A DNA stretch of 64,000 nucleotides from Sporosarcina limicola (GTDB lineage Bacteria; Bacillota; Bacilli; Bacillales_A; Planococcaceae), in contig NZ_JADBEL010000004.1 in assembly GCF_014873855.1 (NCBI RefSeq), positions 177,719-241,718 on the forward strand. Reading direction: 5' to 3'. Numbering within the stretch: the stretch's first letter is position 1; every line of letters begins with the position of its first letter. The notes beneath the pieces were generated by a model, which saw nothing but the letters and a program-made list of their open reading frames with translations, was not told the DNA's origin and ran no database searches. Position numbers and translations under genes: made by a program. This document shows, piece by piece, positions 28,128 through 36,749 of the stretch.

Positions 28128-28796
28128 ATGTTTTGGTTTTATTTGGGCGCAATTATTTTGTTGCCACTCTACGCCCAGTACAAAGTGAAAAGTACGTATA
28201 AAAAGTATTCAAAAGTCCGTTCGACATCGGGTATGACTGGTGCAGAAGTCGCTCGTCTCATCCTTGACCAAAATGGTTTACAAAATGTGCAGGTCGTTGA
28301 AAGCCAAGGTTTTCTGAGCGACCATTACAACCCGATGACAAAAATTGTTGCATTGTCACCACATAATTATCATGAGGCATCTGTTGCAGGTACGGCAATT
28401 GCAGCACACGAAGTTGGACACGCTATTCAGGATAAAGAGGCGTATACATTTCTTCGTTTCCGTCACCGTTTAGCACCTGTTGCAAGCATCACGTCAAATG
28501 CGTCTTGGGTATTCATCATGATCGGTGTTATCTTCTCAAGCATGAACTCACTGCTTGGCGTCGGGATTGCCCTTCTTGCAGTCGGTGTAGTGTTCCAACT
28601 TGTCACATTACCAGTGGAATTCAATGCATCCACTCGTGCAATGAACCAAATCGTTGAACTTAATATAATCCGTAACGAAGAAGAGAAGGACGCGAAAAAA
28701 GTACTTAATGCAGCCGCAATGACATACGTAGCAGCCGCAGCAGTAGCAGTAATGGAACTGGTTCGATTGCTACTACTATTCACAAGTAGAGATTGA
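28128..28796 (+). CDS. Zinc metallopeptidase of the YugP family
   Basis: 222 aa membrane protein. Helices at about 1-18 and in the C-terminal half flank a zinc site HEVGHA (about residues 88-93), with a downstream EFNAS that could supply the third ligand. AGGGAGG precedes the ATG. In B. subtilis this spot between ypjA and ypjC holds ypjB, and YugP is encoded elsewhere, so this is a local difference in gene order. Substrate unknown. Confidence 0.85.
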   Translation: MFWFYLGAIILLPLYAQYKVKSTYKKYSKVRSTSGMTGAEVARLILDQNGLQNVQVVESQGFLSDHYNPMTKIVALSPHNYHEASVAGTAIAAHEVGHAIQDKEAYTFLRFRHRLAPVASITSNASWVFIMIGVIFSSMNSLLGVGIALLAVGVVFQLVTLPVEFNASTRAMNQIVELNIIRNEEEKDAKKVLNAAAMTYVAAAAVAVMELVRLLLLFTSRD

Positions 28797-28800
28797 TAAT

Positions 28801-28841
28801 AAAAATCCGTCCCCATGTGTATTTGTGGGACGGATTTTTTA
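28801..28841. terminator. Bidirectional terminator between the convergent yugP and YitT genes
   Basis: AAAAATCCGTCCC pairs with GGGACGGATTTTT, T-rich on both strands; it serves the + gene on the left and the - gene on the right. Confidence 0.9.
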
Positions 28842-28855
28842 AACCAGTTATATAC

Positions 28856-29728
28856 TTACCGTTCAAGCGGACGTTTTTGTTCATCTAGCGTAAATCCTTC
28901 TCCCATCACATCATGAACATCTGTCATGGATACGAAAGCGTGTGGATCGATGGATATAATAATATTTTTTAGACGTACGATTTCATTTCTTCCAATGACA
29001 CAATAAAGGATCTCTCGGTCTGATTTAGTAAAATGTCCATATCCCCTAAAGACAGTGACACCGCGCTCCATATCAGCTGCGATTTTTTCTGCAATTGCGT
29101 CTTGGGATTCGGAAATGATAAATGCACCTCTGGCTGCATAAGCACCTTCTTGAACGAAATCAATGACGCGTGCACCGATAAATAATGCAACTAGCGTATA
29201 CATCATCGAACGATGATCTAGATATACAGCCCAAGAAACAAAAATGACGACTGCATCGAACAAAAACATTGTCTTTCCCATGCTCCAGCCTATGTATTTA
29301 TGGGCAAGACGTGCGATAATATCAACACCGCCTGTTGTGCCACCATATCTGAAGATAATACCAAGTCCGATTCCGATGAACACACCAGCAAATAATGAAA
29401 CAAGGAACATATCGTCTTTTAAATGGATATCAATTTGGTAGACCATGAAGATTTCAAGGAATACTGAGACCGCAACAGTTCCGATTACCGTGTAGATGAA
29501 TACTCTTTTCCCTAACAACTTCCAACCAATTAGGAACATTGGAATGTTAAGGATAAGGTTCATGATTGCAGGATTCCATTTGAACGCGTTAAACAGAATT
29601 AGCGTAATCCCTGTGAAACCGCCTTCTGCAAGTTTGTTTTGGATGTTGAAATGGACAAGTCCAAAACTGAAAATTGCTGCACCGATAATAATGAATAAAC
29701 TATTTTTTATTTTGATTCCGCTCAACAT
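28856..29728 (-). CDS. ypjC: YitT family membrane protein (YpjC-like)
   Basis: 290 aa. N-terminal five to six transmembrane helices (about residues 8-205) with GGTTGGVDIIARLAHKY typical of YitT proteins, then a cytoplasmic DUF2179 domain (about 215-275: MERGVTVFRGYGHFT, EIVRLKNIIISIDPHAFVS). Transport role suspected but unproven in the family. Only minus-strand gene in this part of the backbone; matches ypjC in location. Confidence 0.85.
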   Translation of the reverse strand: MLSGIKIKNSLFIIIGAAIFSFGLVHFNIQNKLAEGGFTGITLILFNAFKWNPAIMNLILNIPMFLIGWKLLGKRVFIYTVIGTVAVSVFLEIFMVYQIDIHLKDDMFLVSLFAGVFIGIGLGIIFRYGGTTGGVDIIARLAHKYIGWSMGKTMFLFDAVVIFVSWAVYLDHRSMMYTLVALFIGARVIDFVQEGAYAARGAFIISESQDAIAEKIAADMERGVTVFRGYGHFTKSDREILYCVIGRNEIVRLKNIIISIDPHAFVSMTDVHDVMGEGFTLDEQKRPLER

Positions 29729-29834
29729 TCGTAGTGTACCTTCTCTCTTGGTGTAATAAGGTTATTATCAGCTATATTTTTTATTTTGACAATAGGGTTG
29801 TTAATTTATACGATGGTAAAGGGAGTTGGCACAA

Positions 29835-30170
29835 GTGAACACATCAAAAACGCTGGAGAACTTACAACAGGAAGTTGATTTATACATAACTGGTTTTAAG
29901 GAAGGCTATTTCCCCCCGATGGAATTAATCGCTAGGTTGACAGAAGAACTTGGTGAATTATCGAGGGAAGTTCAGCATGTTTATGGCATGAAGAAGAAAA
30001 AATCGAGCGAGGCAGTCTGTTCACTTGAAGAAGAAACTGGGGATTTACTTTTCGTTCTCATCTGTTTTGCCAATTCGCAAGGGATTCGTCTGGATAACGC
30101 ATTGCATACTGTTCTCGATAAATTTAAGGAACGCGATGCAGATAGATGGACGAAAAAGGAGGAACTATAA
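29835..30170 (+). CDS. ypjD: MazG-like nucleotide pyrophosphohydrolase YpjD
   Basis: 111 aa, single MazG domain. Metal-binding motif EELGELSREV (about residues 32-41) and EEETGDLLFVL (about 62-72) show the ExxE and ExxD pairs. Likely hydrolyses nucleoside or dideoxynucleoside triphosphates; substrate not inferable. GTG 29835 is preferred to TTG 29826, which overlaps the GGGAG. Ends one base inside the dapB start. Confidence 0.88.
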   Translation: MNTSKTLENLQQEVDLYITGFKEGYFPPMELIARLTEELGELSREVQHVYGMKKKKSSEAVCSLEEETGDLLFVLICFANSQGIRLDNALHTVLDKFKERDADRWTKKEEL

Positions 30171-30970
30171 TGACGATAAAAGTTGCGATTGCAGGAGCAC
30201 GTGGGAGAATGGGAAGCGCTGCTGTGGAGTCAATACTAGCTGCAATAAATATAGAAGTGGTTGCAGTTCTTGATTATAAATATGAAGGCAAGTATCTGCA
30301 CGGAACAGAAGTAAATGACAAATTAGGGGGAGTCCCGATTTACACATCACTTGCAAACCTGGCGGCTGTTGAAAAACCAGATGTACTCCTCGATTTGACT
30401 GATCCAGATGCTGTTTTCAAAAATGCACAAGACGCTCTTGCACTCGGAATCCGTCCTGTTGTTGGAACATCGGGTCTATCTAAGGAAGATATTGATCGAT
30501 TATCCGACCTTGCTACAAAGGGTCAAATTGGTGGAATCATCGCACCGAATTTCTCAATTGGCGCGGTGTTGATGATGAAATTTTCTGCGATGGCCGCCCG
30601 TTATCTAGGTGATATCGAAATACTCGAAATGCATCATGATCGAAAAGTCGATGCACCATCGGGAACCGCTGTAAAAACCGTGGAAATGATCCGTGAAGTG
30701 AGAAAACAGCATAAGCAAGGGCATCCGGAAGAAAAAGAACATCAGCAGGGTGCACGTGGGGCAGACGTGGAGGGCATGAAAATACATAGCATTAGACTAC
30801 CAGGACTCCTTGCCCATCAGGAAGTTCTACTCGGGGGAACGGGTGAACTGCTCTCCATCCGTCATGACTCATTTGATCGCAGTTGTTTTATGCCTGGCAT
30901 ACTGATGGCGATTCGCACTGTCATGGAACGAAAAGAGCTTGTCTATGGTCTTGAGAATATTTTAGAATAA
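30170..30970 (+). CDS. dapB: 4-hydroxy-tetrahydrodipicolinate reductase
   Basis: NAD(P)H reductase of the diaminopimelate/lysine pathway; in spore formers it also feeds dipicolinate. 266 aa. Nucleotide motif GARGRMGSA (residues 9-17) and catalytic HHDRKVDAPSGTA (about 155-167). AAAAGGAGG precedes ATG 30170. In B. subtilis mgsA and bshB1 follow; here bshA follows directly, so both are absent at this site. Confidence 0.96.
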   Translation: MTIKVAIAGARGRMGSAAVESILAAINIEVVAVLDYKYEGKYLHGTEVNDKLGGVPIYTSLANLAAVEKPDVLLDLTDPDAVFKNAQDALALGIRPVVGTSGLSKEDIDRLSDLATKGQIGGIIAPNFSIGAVLMMKFSAMAARYLGDIEILEMHHDRKVDAPSGTAVKTVEMIREVRKQHKQGHPEEKEHQQGARGADVEGMKIHSIRLPGLLAHQEVLLGGTGELLSIRHDSFDRSCFMPGILMAIRTVMERKELVYGLENILE

Positions 30971-30988
30971 AACCTTAGAGGGAAAGGG

Positions 30989-32131
30989 ATGTTGAGATTG
31001 AAAAAATTGAAAGTGGGTGTAATCTGCTACCCTACCCTCGGCGGTTCTGGTGTAATAGCTACCGAACTGGGTATTATGATGGCAGATAGAGGCCATGAGA
31101 TGCATTTCATAACATCTAGTAGACCATTCCGTTTTCTGGATGCCCACCCGAACATCCAATTTCATGAAGTGAAAATAGACGGTTATTCCGTTTTTAAATA
31201 TCCGCCTTATGACATTGCGCTGGCCAATCGGATTGCACAAGTAATCGAATCGGAAAAACTAGATCTACTCCATGTCCACTACGCTGTCCCACACGCGGTA
31301 TCGGCCGCATTAGGTAAGGATATGGCGAATTCTACGATTGGCGTGATTACGACGTTGCACGGGACGGATGTGACGATTCTAGGACATGATCCTGGACTTC
31401 GAAATACAGTCCGTTATGGCATAAACAAATCGGATGCCACAACTGCTGTTTCGGAATCGCTTCGCCAAGAGACATTAGAATTGATAGAACCGGAAAGAGA
31501 TATTATGACGATTTATAATTTCATTGACAATGAAAAATACAAACCTGTCGATCCAGGAACACTTAAAAGTGACCTTGGAATTAATGAAGATGAAAAAGTT
31601 CTAATTCATATATCTAATTTTAGGAAAGTTAAACGCATTCCCGATATTATTGAAAGTTTTAAGGGAATTGCTGCTTCAATTAATGCAAAATTACTTCTTG
31701 TCGGTGAAGGTCCAGAGAAAAATGCTATAGAAGCGCTTGTTAATGAGTTGGGCCTTCAAGAAAAAATCATTTTCACTGGAAAACGAGATGATTTACCGGA
31801 ACTTCTTGCGATAAGCGACCTTATGCTTCATTTATCTGAAAAAGAGGCGTTTGGTCTCGTTCTACTGGAGGCTCTTGCTTGCGGACTACCATCAATCGCA
31901 ACGAATGTTGGTGGGATTCCTGAAGTAATCGAAAACGGTGTAAATGGCTTCCTAGTTCAACTGGGAGATATTCCAGCGGCTGTTGACAAGGCACTTCTAG
32001 TATTAACGGATGAAGAACTATATACGACACTTAAAGAAAAAGCATTGTTAACAGCGAGGGACAAATTCCATTCCTCTACAATCGTGTCTCAATACGAGAA
32101 ACTCTATTATGAAGTGGCGGAAAATAAATGA
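30989..32131 (+). CDS. bshA: N-acetyl-alpha-D-glucosaminyl L-malate synthase BshA
   Basis: GT4 glycosyltransferase, first step of bacillithiol synthesis (UDP-GlcNAc plus malate). 380 aa. N-terminal YPTLGGSGVIATELG (about residues 12-26) and the GT4 E(x7)E motif in SEKEAFGLVLLEALACG (about 283-299). Four-base overlap (ATGA) with cca. The deacetylase partner bshB1 is not beside it. Confidence 0.95.
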   Translation: MLRLKKLKVGVICYPTLGGSGVIATELGIMMADRGHEMHFITSSRPFRFLDAHPNIQFHEVKIDGYSVFKYPPYDIALANRIAQVIESEKLDLLHVHYAVPHAVSAALGKDMANSTIGVITTLHGTDVTILGHDPGLRNTVRYGINKSDATTAVSESLRQETLELIEPERDIMTIYNFIDNEKYKPVDPGTLKSDLGINEDEKVLIHISNFRKVKRIPDIIESFKGIAASINAKLLLVGEGPEKNAIEALVNELGLQEKIIFTGKRDDLPELLAISDLMLHLSEKEAFGLVLLEALACGLPSIATNVGGIPEVIENGVNGFLVQLGDIPAAVDKALLVLTDEELYTTLKEKALLTARDKFHSSTIVSQYEKLYYEVAENK

Positions 32132-33318
32132 CCAACTCTTTCGGAACGGGTCCAAGTCGTGAAGTTATTCGTTGCCTTGAAGCAGCGGGGTATGAAGCTG
32201 TTTTTGTTGGTGGAGCAGTAAGGGATTATGTGTTAGGGAAACCCGCGACTGATATGGACATTGCGACTTCAGCACAACCAGACGAAGTGAAAGTTGTTTT
32301 TTCCAATACGGTGGATCTGGGTACAGAACATGGCACGGTCCTTGTTCTTATGCAACGAGAACCCATTGAAGTAACAACCTACCGGACAGAAGGAACGTAT
32401 ACAGACCATCGGCGTCCCGATGAAGTGCAATTCGTCAAGTCCTTACGGGAAGATTTACTTCGCCGTGATTTTACAATGAACGCGCTTGCCATGACAAAAG
32501 AGGGTGAACTCATCGACTTGTTCGGTGGTAAACAAGATATCGCTCACCAAATTATCAAGGCTGTAGGAAATCCAGCGAACCGTTTTAAAGAAGATGCGCT
32601 TCGGATGTTTCGTGCTGTTCGTTTTGCCTCTGTCCTCGGTTTTGCTATTGAGGAAGATACCTATAAAGCGATTGCTGAGAATGCACAGCAGATTCGTTAT
32701 ATCTCCATTGAACGTTTGAAAGCTGAAATGGATAAATTATTCAACGGAATCGACCCTGAAAAAGCGTTTCGCTATATTCAAGACTCTGGCTTAGGTATTC
32801 ATTTACCTCTTTTTCCAATTAAAGCAGCTAGATTAATTTCTACAGTGCCCTACGAATCTGCGGTCGAAGGATGGGCTTGTTTCATGGTAGCGGGTAATTT
32901 TTCACCAACAGACGTCATGAAGGCATATAAGCTATCCAAACACGAGCAAATGGTTATCACCGCTGTAAACGAGGCTTATGAGAAGCGACGATTTCAACCA
33001 TTCTCAATTGGTGATTATTATACCTATGATTTGCAAGTTCTATTCACAGCGGAAAAGCTATTTCAGGCCTATCATGCAGATAAAGAAAAAATTTCAAATA
33101 CTGAAATTATGCATCGAAAACAATCATTACCAATTCAATCCGTTAAAGATTTGAAGGTTGACGGCAAAGTGTTAATCAGTTGGACTGGATTAAAGGGTGG
33201 ACCGTGGACTGGGAAATGGATCGGGTTAATTGAACATGCGGTTTTGCATGGACGATGTGACAATGATTCAAATACGATAAAGGAATGGTTCCTACATGAA
33301 TTCAATCGTGAAAAATGA
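32128..33318 (+). CDS. cca: CCA-adding tRNA nucleotidyltransferase
   Basis: Adds or repairs the tRNA 3'-CCA end. 396 aa class II enzyme. Motif A GGAVRDYVLGKPATDMDIAT (about residues 26-45) holds the catalytic DxD; RRDFTMNA (about 111-118) and the later RMFRAVRFA are standard. Translationally coupled to bshA (ATGA) and overlaps birA by 23 bases. Confidence 0.96.
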   Translation: MTNSFGTGPSREVIRCLEAAGYEAVFVGGAVRDYVLGKPATDMDIATSAQPDEVKVVFSNTVDLGTEHGTVLVLMQREPIEVTTYRTEGTYTDHRRPDEVQFVKSLREDLLRRDFTMNALAMTKEGELIDLFGGKQDIAHQIIKAVGNPANRFKEDALRMFRAVRFASVLGFAIEEDTYKAIAENAQQIRYISIERLKAEMDKLFNGIDPEKAFRYIQDSGLGIHLPLFPIKAARLISTVPYESAVEGWACFMVAGNFSPTDVMKAYKLSKHEQMVITAVNEAYEKRRFQPFSIGDYYTYDLQVLFTAEKLFQAYHADKEKISNTEIMHRKQSLPIQSVKDLKVDGKVLISWTGLKGGPWTGKWIGLIEHAVLHGRCDNDSNTIKEWFLHEFNREK

Positions 33319-34279
33319 GTTACTAAAAAGACTGTTTGAGGCGGAAGGTGAGCCGGTATCTGGACAAGAGATTGCCGATCATTACGGTTTGTCCCGGACC
33401 GCAATTTGGAAATACGTCAAGGAACTTGAAGAGGAAGGGTATGAAATCGGTACAATTCGAAAAAAAGGATATTTTCTCATAAAATCCCCTGATCGGGTGA
33501 ACGAAGCGAATGTACAGAAATATTTAACGACAAAGAATTACGGAAAGTATATCCGTTACTTTGAAACATGTAGTTCGACTCAAATCATAGCGCATGAAGA
33601 GGCGCAGAATGGTGCGTTAGATGGTACTGTCATCATTTCGGAAGAACAGACGGCAGGAAAAGGGCGGATGGCGCGGCCTTGGAGTTCGGTGTCAGGCAAA
33701 GGGATTTGGATGAGTATCATTATTCGTCCAACACTGACTCCCCAGCAAGCACCGCAAATGACCCTTGTAGCAGCGGTTGCCGTTACACGTGCAATTCAGG
33801 AGATGACTGGAATCGACGCGGATATTAAATGGCCAAATGATATTTTGATTGGCGGCAAAAAAATAACGGGCATTTTAACTGAACTTCAATCGGATCCGGA
33901 CCAGGTGAAAGCGATTATTTTGGGTATCGGCATGAATGTCAACCAAGATGAAGAGGATTTTCCAGATGAATTGCATGCAATTGCAACTTCTCTCAAAAGA
34001 GTTGTTGGTAATCCGATTGACCGCGCACAATTAATTGCAAAAATTCTTGGGTTTCTTGAACTCTATACGGAGATGTATGAAAAGCATGGCTTCGGTCCGA
34101 TTAAGATTTTATGGGAAGGCTTTTCAAATACGACAGGGAAACGAATTCGTGCTGTTATGTTGAACGAGACAATCGTAGGAACAGCACTAGGTATTTCAAA
34201 TGAAGGTGTGTTGGAACTGAAGCTGGATGATGGGTCAATCCGAGGAATCTATTCGGCGGATATCACTATTTCAAAATGA
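33296..34279 (+). CDS. birA: Biotin-protein ligase / biotin operon repressor BirA
   Basis: 327 aa. N-terminal winged helix (about residues 1-62, with SGQEIADHYGLSRTAIWKYV) and C-terminal ligase: GKGRMARPWSS (about 121-131), KGIWMSIII, KWPNDIL (about 181-187). Biotinylates carboxylases and represses biotin genes. The variant GRMARPW replaces the commoner GRRGR/GRxGRxW. Its start overlaps cca. Confidence 0.95.
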   Translation: MNSIVKNELLKRLFEAEGEPVSGQEIADHYGLSRTAIWKYVKELEEEGYEIGTIRKKGYFLIKSPDRVNEANVQKYLTTKNYGKYIRYFETCSSTQIIAHEEAQNGALDGTVIISEEQTAGKGRMARPWSSVSGKGIWMSIIIRPTLTPQQAPQMTLVAAVAVTRAIQEMTGIDADIKWPNDILIGGKKITGILTELQSDPDQVKAIILGIGMNVNQDEEDFPDELHAIATSLKRVVGNPIDRAQLIAKILGFLELYTEMYEKHGFGPIKILWEGFSNTTGKRIRAVMLNETIVGTALGISNEGVLELKLDDGSIRGIYSADITISK

Positions 34280-34300
34280 ATTGTATACAGCGTTCTTGCA

Positions 34301-34312
34301 ATTTGCTATAGT
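34301..34312 (+). promoter_or_regulatory. Candidate extended -10 promoter for panBCD
   Basis: TGC-TATAGT (34304-34312) fits an extended -10 element; no good -35 at 17 bases. It would start RNA just before the tandem hairpins described next. Confidence 0.35.
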
Positions 34313-34319
34313 AGTGTCG

Positions 34320-34415
34320 AAGGGCGGTATCAACTGCGAACTGCACCTTTAGTAAAATGATTAAATTGCATAGTTCAACATGATCTGCCTTGATCTTACA
34401 ACAGACAGGGACGGA
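34320..34415 (+). ncRNA. Tandem pan-motif-like leader hairpins upstream of panB
   Basis: Two hairpins of the same design. Hairpin 1 (34320-34349): AAGG then GCGGT, an 11-base loop starting ATC and ending GA, ACTGC, a single bulged A at 34345, CCTT. Hairpin 2 (34384-34415): TCTG then CCTTG, a 13-base loop also starting ATC and ending GA, CAGGG, a single bulged A at 34411, CGGA. Tandem stem-loops with bulged A residues in front of panB are the hallmark of the published pan RNA motif; pairing was checked by eye only. Probably senses something linked to pantothenate supply. Confidence 0.72.
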
Positions 34416-34437
34416 GGAAACCATCTTATGATGATAC

Positions 34438-34480
34438 AACCCTTCTGTCCATTTTCGGGCATTAGGGTTTTTATTTTCGG
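34438..34480 (+). terminator. Leader terminator upstream of panB (attenuator)
   Basis: AACCCT..TGTCC pairs with GGGCA..AGGGTT (13 positions, two mismatches), followed by TTTTATTTTC. It lies after the tandem hairpins and about 30 bases before panB, so it could be the expression switch of the leader. Confidence 0.65.
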
Positions 34481-34509
34481 TTTCTTCCCCAAAAAGGAGG
34501 AAAAATAAA

Positions 34510-35355
34510 GTGAAGAGTACACTCGATTTTATCAAGATGAAAAAAACGGGCGAAAAAATTGTCATGATGACTGCCTATGATTATCCTTCTGCAAAAATTT
34601 CAGAAGAGGCGGGAATTGAAATCATTCTAGTCGGGGATTCGCTGGGCATGGTTGTGCTTGGTTATGATTCGACGGTTGCGGTGACGACGGACGATATGAT
34701 CCATCACGGAAAAGCAACGAGAAGAGGGGCGAAAGACACGTTTCTCGTTGTCGATATGCCATTTGGGACCTATCACGGTTCTGGAGATCGAACGCTAGTA
34801 GAAGCAGTTCGTATTTTTCAAGAGACGGGAGCAAATGCATTAAAGCTCGAAGGGGCGGGGAAAGTGATTGAAACGACTCGTCTGCTAACGGGGACTGGTA
34901 TACCTATCGTTGCGCATCTCGGGCTGTTACCACAATCCGTAGCAGTTGTTGGCGGTTATAAAGTGCAAGGGAAGACGGCGGAAGCGGCGCAACAACTTAT
35001 TGATGATGCGATTGCTTGTCAAGAGGCGGGTGCATTCATGATTGTGCTGGAATGTATTCCTTATCAGTTAGCTGAAAAGGTTTCAGCAGCTGTTGGCGTA
35101 CCAGTTATCGGCATTGGTGCTGGCGCGGGTACAGATGGTCAAGTGCTTGTTTACCATGACACCGTGAAATACGGAAGTCATCATATTCCGAAATTCGTTG
35201 AAGCATTTGCAGATAGTGGAACGGTTATCAGAGACGGACTGAAAAAGTATGTGAAATCTGTGAAGGACGGTTCATTCCCCGCGGAGCATCACCGTTTTAC
35301 CATGAAGGAAGAAGAATTGACGGCCTTATACGGAGGAAAAACGGATGGCAATTAA
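34510..35355 (+). CDS. panB: 3-methyl-2-oxobutanoate hydroxymethyltransferase
   Basis: First committed step of pantothenate synthesis (ketoisovalerate to ketopantoate, using methylene-THF). 281 aa. [11 protein letters not shown] (about residues 18-28), [11 protein letters not shown] (about 42-52) and [16 protein letters not shown] (about 200-215). GTG start with AAAAAGGAGG upstream. The 230-base leader is unusually long for this region. Overlaps panC by 11 bases. Confidence 0.96.
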   Translation: MKSTLDFIKMKKTGEKIVMMTAYDYPSAKISEEAGIEIILVGDSLGMVVLGYDSTVAVTTDDMIHHGKATRRGAKDTFLVVDMPFGTYHGSGDRTLVEAVRIFQETGANALKLEGAGKVIETTRLLTGTGIPIVAHLGLLPQSVAVVGGYKVQGKTAEAAQQLIDDAIACQEAGAFMIVLECIPYQLAEKVSAAVGVPVIGIGAGAGTDGQVLVYHDTVKYGSHHIPKFVEAFADSGTVIRDGLKKYVKSVKDGSFPAEHHRFTMKEEELTALYGGKTDGN

Positions 35356-36244
35356 TACGATAGAAATGACAACGGTTCATACGATTGAAGCATTACAAGG
35401 ATTGATTGACCGAAATAAGCAAGAAGGACGTACTGTTGGTTTCGTACCGACGATGGGTTTTTTGCATGAGGGTCATTTGTCGCTTGTAAGTCAAGCTAGA
35501 AAAGACAATGATCTTGTGGTGATGAGCATTTTCGTAAATCCTGCTCAATTCGGTCCAGGGGAAGACTTAGAAGCATACCCCCGAGATGCACAACGGGATG
35601 CACAGCTTGCTGGAAGTGCGGGTGTAGACATTTTGTTCATGCCTACTCCGGAAGAAATGTATCCACATGAGGGCGGCATCAAAATAGTGCCGGGCCCTCA
35701 AGCGTCTGCGCTTTGCGGAGCATCTCGGCCAGGACATTTCGATGGTGTGTTGAAGGTCGTATTGAAACTAGTTAACATCGTCAATCCAGATTGTTCCTAT
35801 TTCGGCATGAAAGATGCTCAGCAGTTGGCAATCATTGAAACGTTTGTCCGTGATTTTAACTTGAGAACGTCAATTGTGCGTGTTCCGACAGTCCGTGAAC
35901 AGGATGGTCTCGCTAAAAGTTCACGCAATGTCTTTCTAACAGCGAAAGAACGTGAGGAAGCACCTGTCATTCAACAAGCGCTACAGAAGGGTGTAGCCGT
36001 ATTTAATGATGGTGCATCATCGGAACAAATCGAAAAGATTGTTGCGGACTTTATTACAATCAATAACTTAGGCGTCATTGATTATGTTTCTCTGTTAGCC
36101 TATCCTGCATTAACGAAATATGATGGAACAAGTAAGGAAATTATTCTTGCTTGTGCAGTGAAGTTTGGAAAGACAAGATTAATTGATAATATTATTATGT
36201 CTACAAAGGATGGTTTTCATGTTCAGAATGATGATGAACAGTAA
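35345..36244 (+). CDS. panC: Pantothenate synthetase
   Basis: ATP-dependent condensation of pantoate with beta-alanine. 299 aa. Nucleotidyl motif [13 protein letters not shown] (about residues 36-48; HxGH form HEGH), NPAQFGP (about 65-71), KDAQQLAII (about 155-163) and LAKSSRN (about 185-191, KMSKS-like). Overlaps panB at the start and panD at the end, so the three genes are translationally linked. Confidence 0.96.
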   Translation: MAINTIEMTTVHTIEALQGLIDRNKQEGRTVGFVPTMGFLHEGHLSLVSQARKDNDLVVMSIFVNPAQFGPGEDLEAYPRDAQRDAQLAGSAGVDILFMPTPEEMYPHEGGIKIVPGPQASALCGASRPGHFDGVLKVVLKLVNIVNPDCSYFGMKDAQQLAIIETFVRDFNLRTSIVRVPTVREQDGLAKSSRNVFLTAKEREEAPVIQQALQKGVAVFNDGASSEQIEKIVADFITINNLGVIDYVSLLAYPALTKYDGTSKEIILACAVKFGKTRLIDNIIMSTKDGFHVQNDDEQ

Positions 36245-36599
36245 ATTGCACCGTGCAACTGTGACGGAAGCGGATCTCAATTATGTAGGTAGCATAACAA
36301 TCGACAGCGACTTGCTTGATGCTGCCGGAATGTTGCCGAATGAGAAAGTGCATGTGGTGAACAATAATAATGGCGCGCGGTTTGAAACTTATATTATTGC
36401 TGGAGAGCGGGGGAGCGGTGTCATCTGTGTGAACGGGGCGGCAGCGCGGCTTGTCCAGCGAGGGGATGTCGTTATCATCCTGTCTTATGTTTATATGACG
36501 GATGAAGAAGCGCGTACTCATGAACCGACCGTACTTATCATGGATGAAAAGAATGCAGTTAAGGAGATCATCCGAGAAAAGCAAGGAATGATGATTTAA
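36219..36599 (+). CDS. panD: Aspartate 1-decarboxylase proenzyme
   Basis: Supplies beta-alanine for PanC. 126 aa proenzyme, self-cleaved between Gly and Ser in NYVGSITID (about residues 21-29) to make the pyruvoyl group. [12 protein letters not shown] and [11 protein letters not shown] are conserved. Start ATG 36219 follows AAAGGATGG; it begins 26 bases before the panC stop. Confidence 0.95.
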   Translation: MFRMMMNSKLHRATVTEADLNYVGSITIDSDLLDAAGMLPNEKVHVVNNNNGARFETYIIAGERGSGVICVNGAAARLVQRGDVVIILSYVYMTDEEARTHEPTVLIMDEKNAVKEIIREKQGMMI

Positions 36600-36611
36600 C
36601 TACACAAAACT

Positions 36612-36667
36612 AAAGGATGCGTAGGAATCGATTGTTTATGATTCTGTATGTGTCCTTTCTTTTTTTG
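36612..36667 (+). terminator. Intrinsic terminator after panD
   Basis: AAAGGATGCGTAGGAATC pairs with GATTCTGTATGTGTCCTTT (G-U pairs, one bulge), followed by seven T. Confidence 0.82.
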
Positions 36668-36749
36668 AAATCGAATAGGCTTTGGATTGCCTGAAAGCAG
36701 GAATGTGATACAATTTGCTATAGATGATAAACAGGAAGTTGATGAGCGT

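Noticed and set aside
34300..34509. T-box riboswitch upstream of panB
   Set aside because: No AGGGTGGNACCGCG-type T-box sequence; the two bulged-A hairpins fit the pan motif better.
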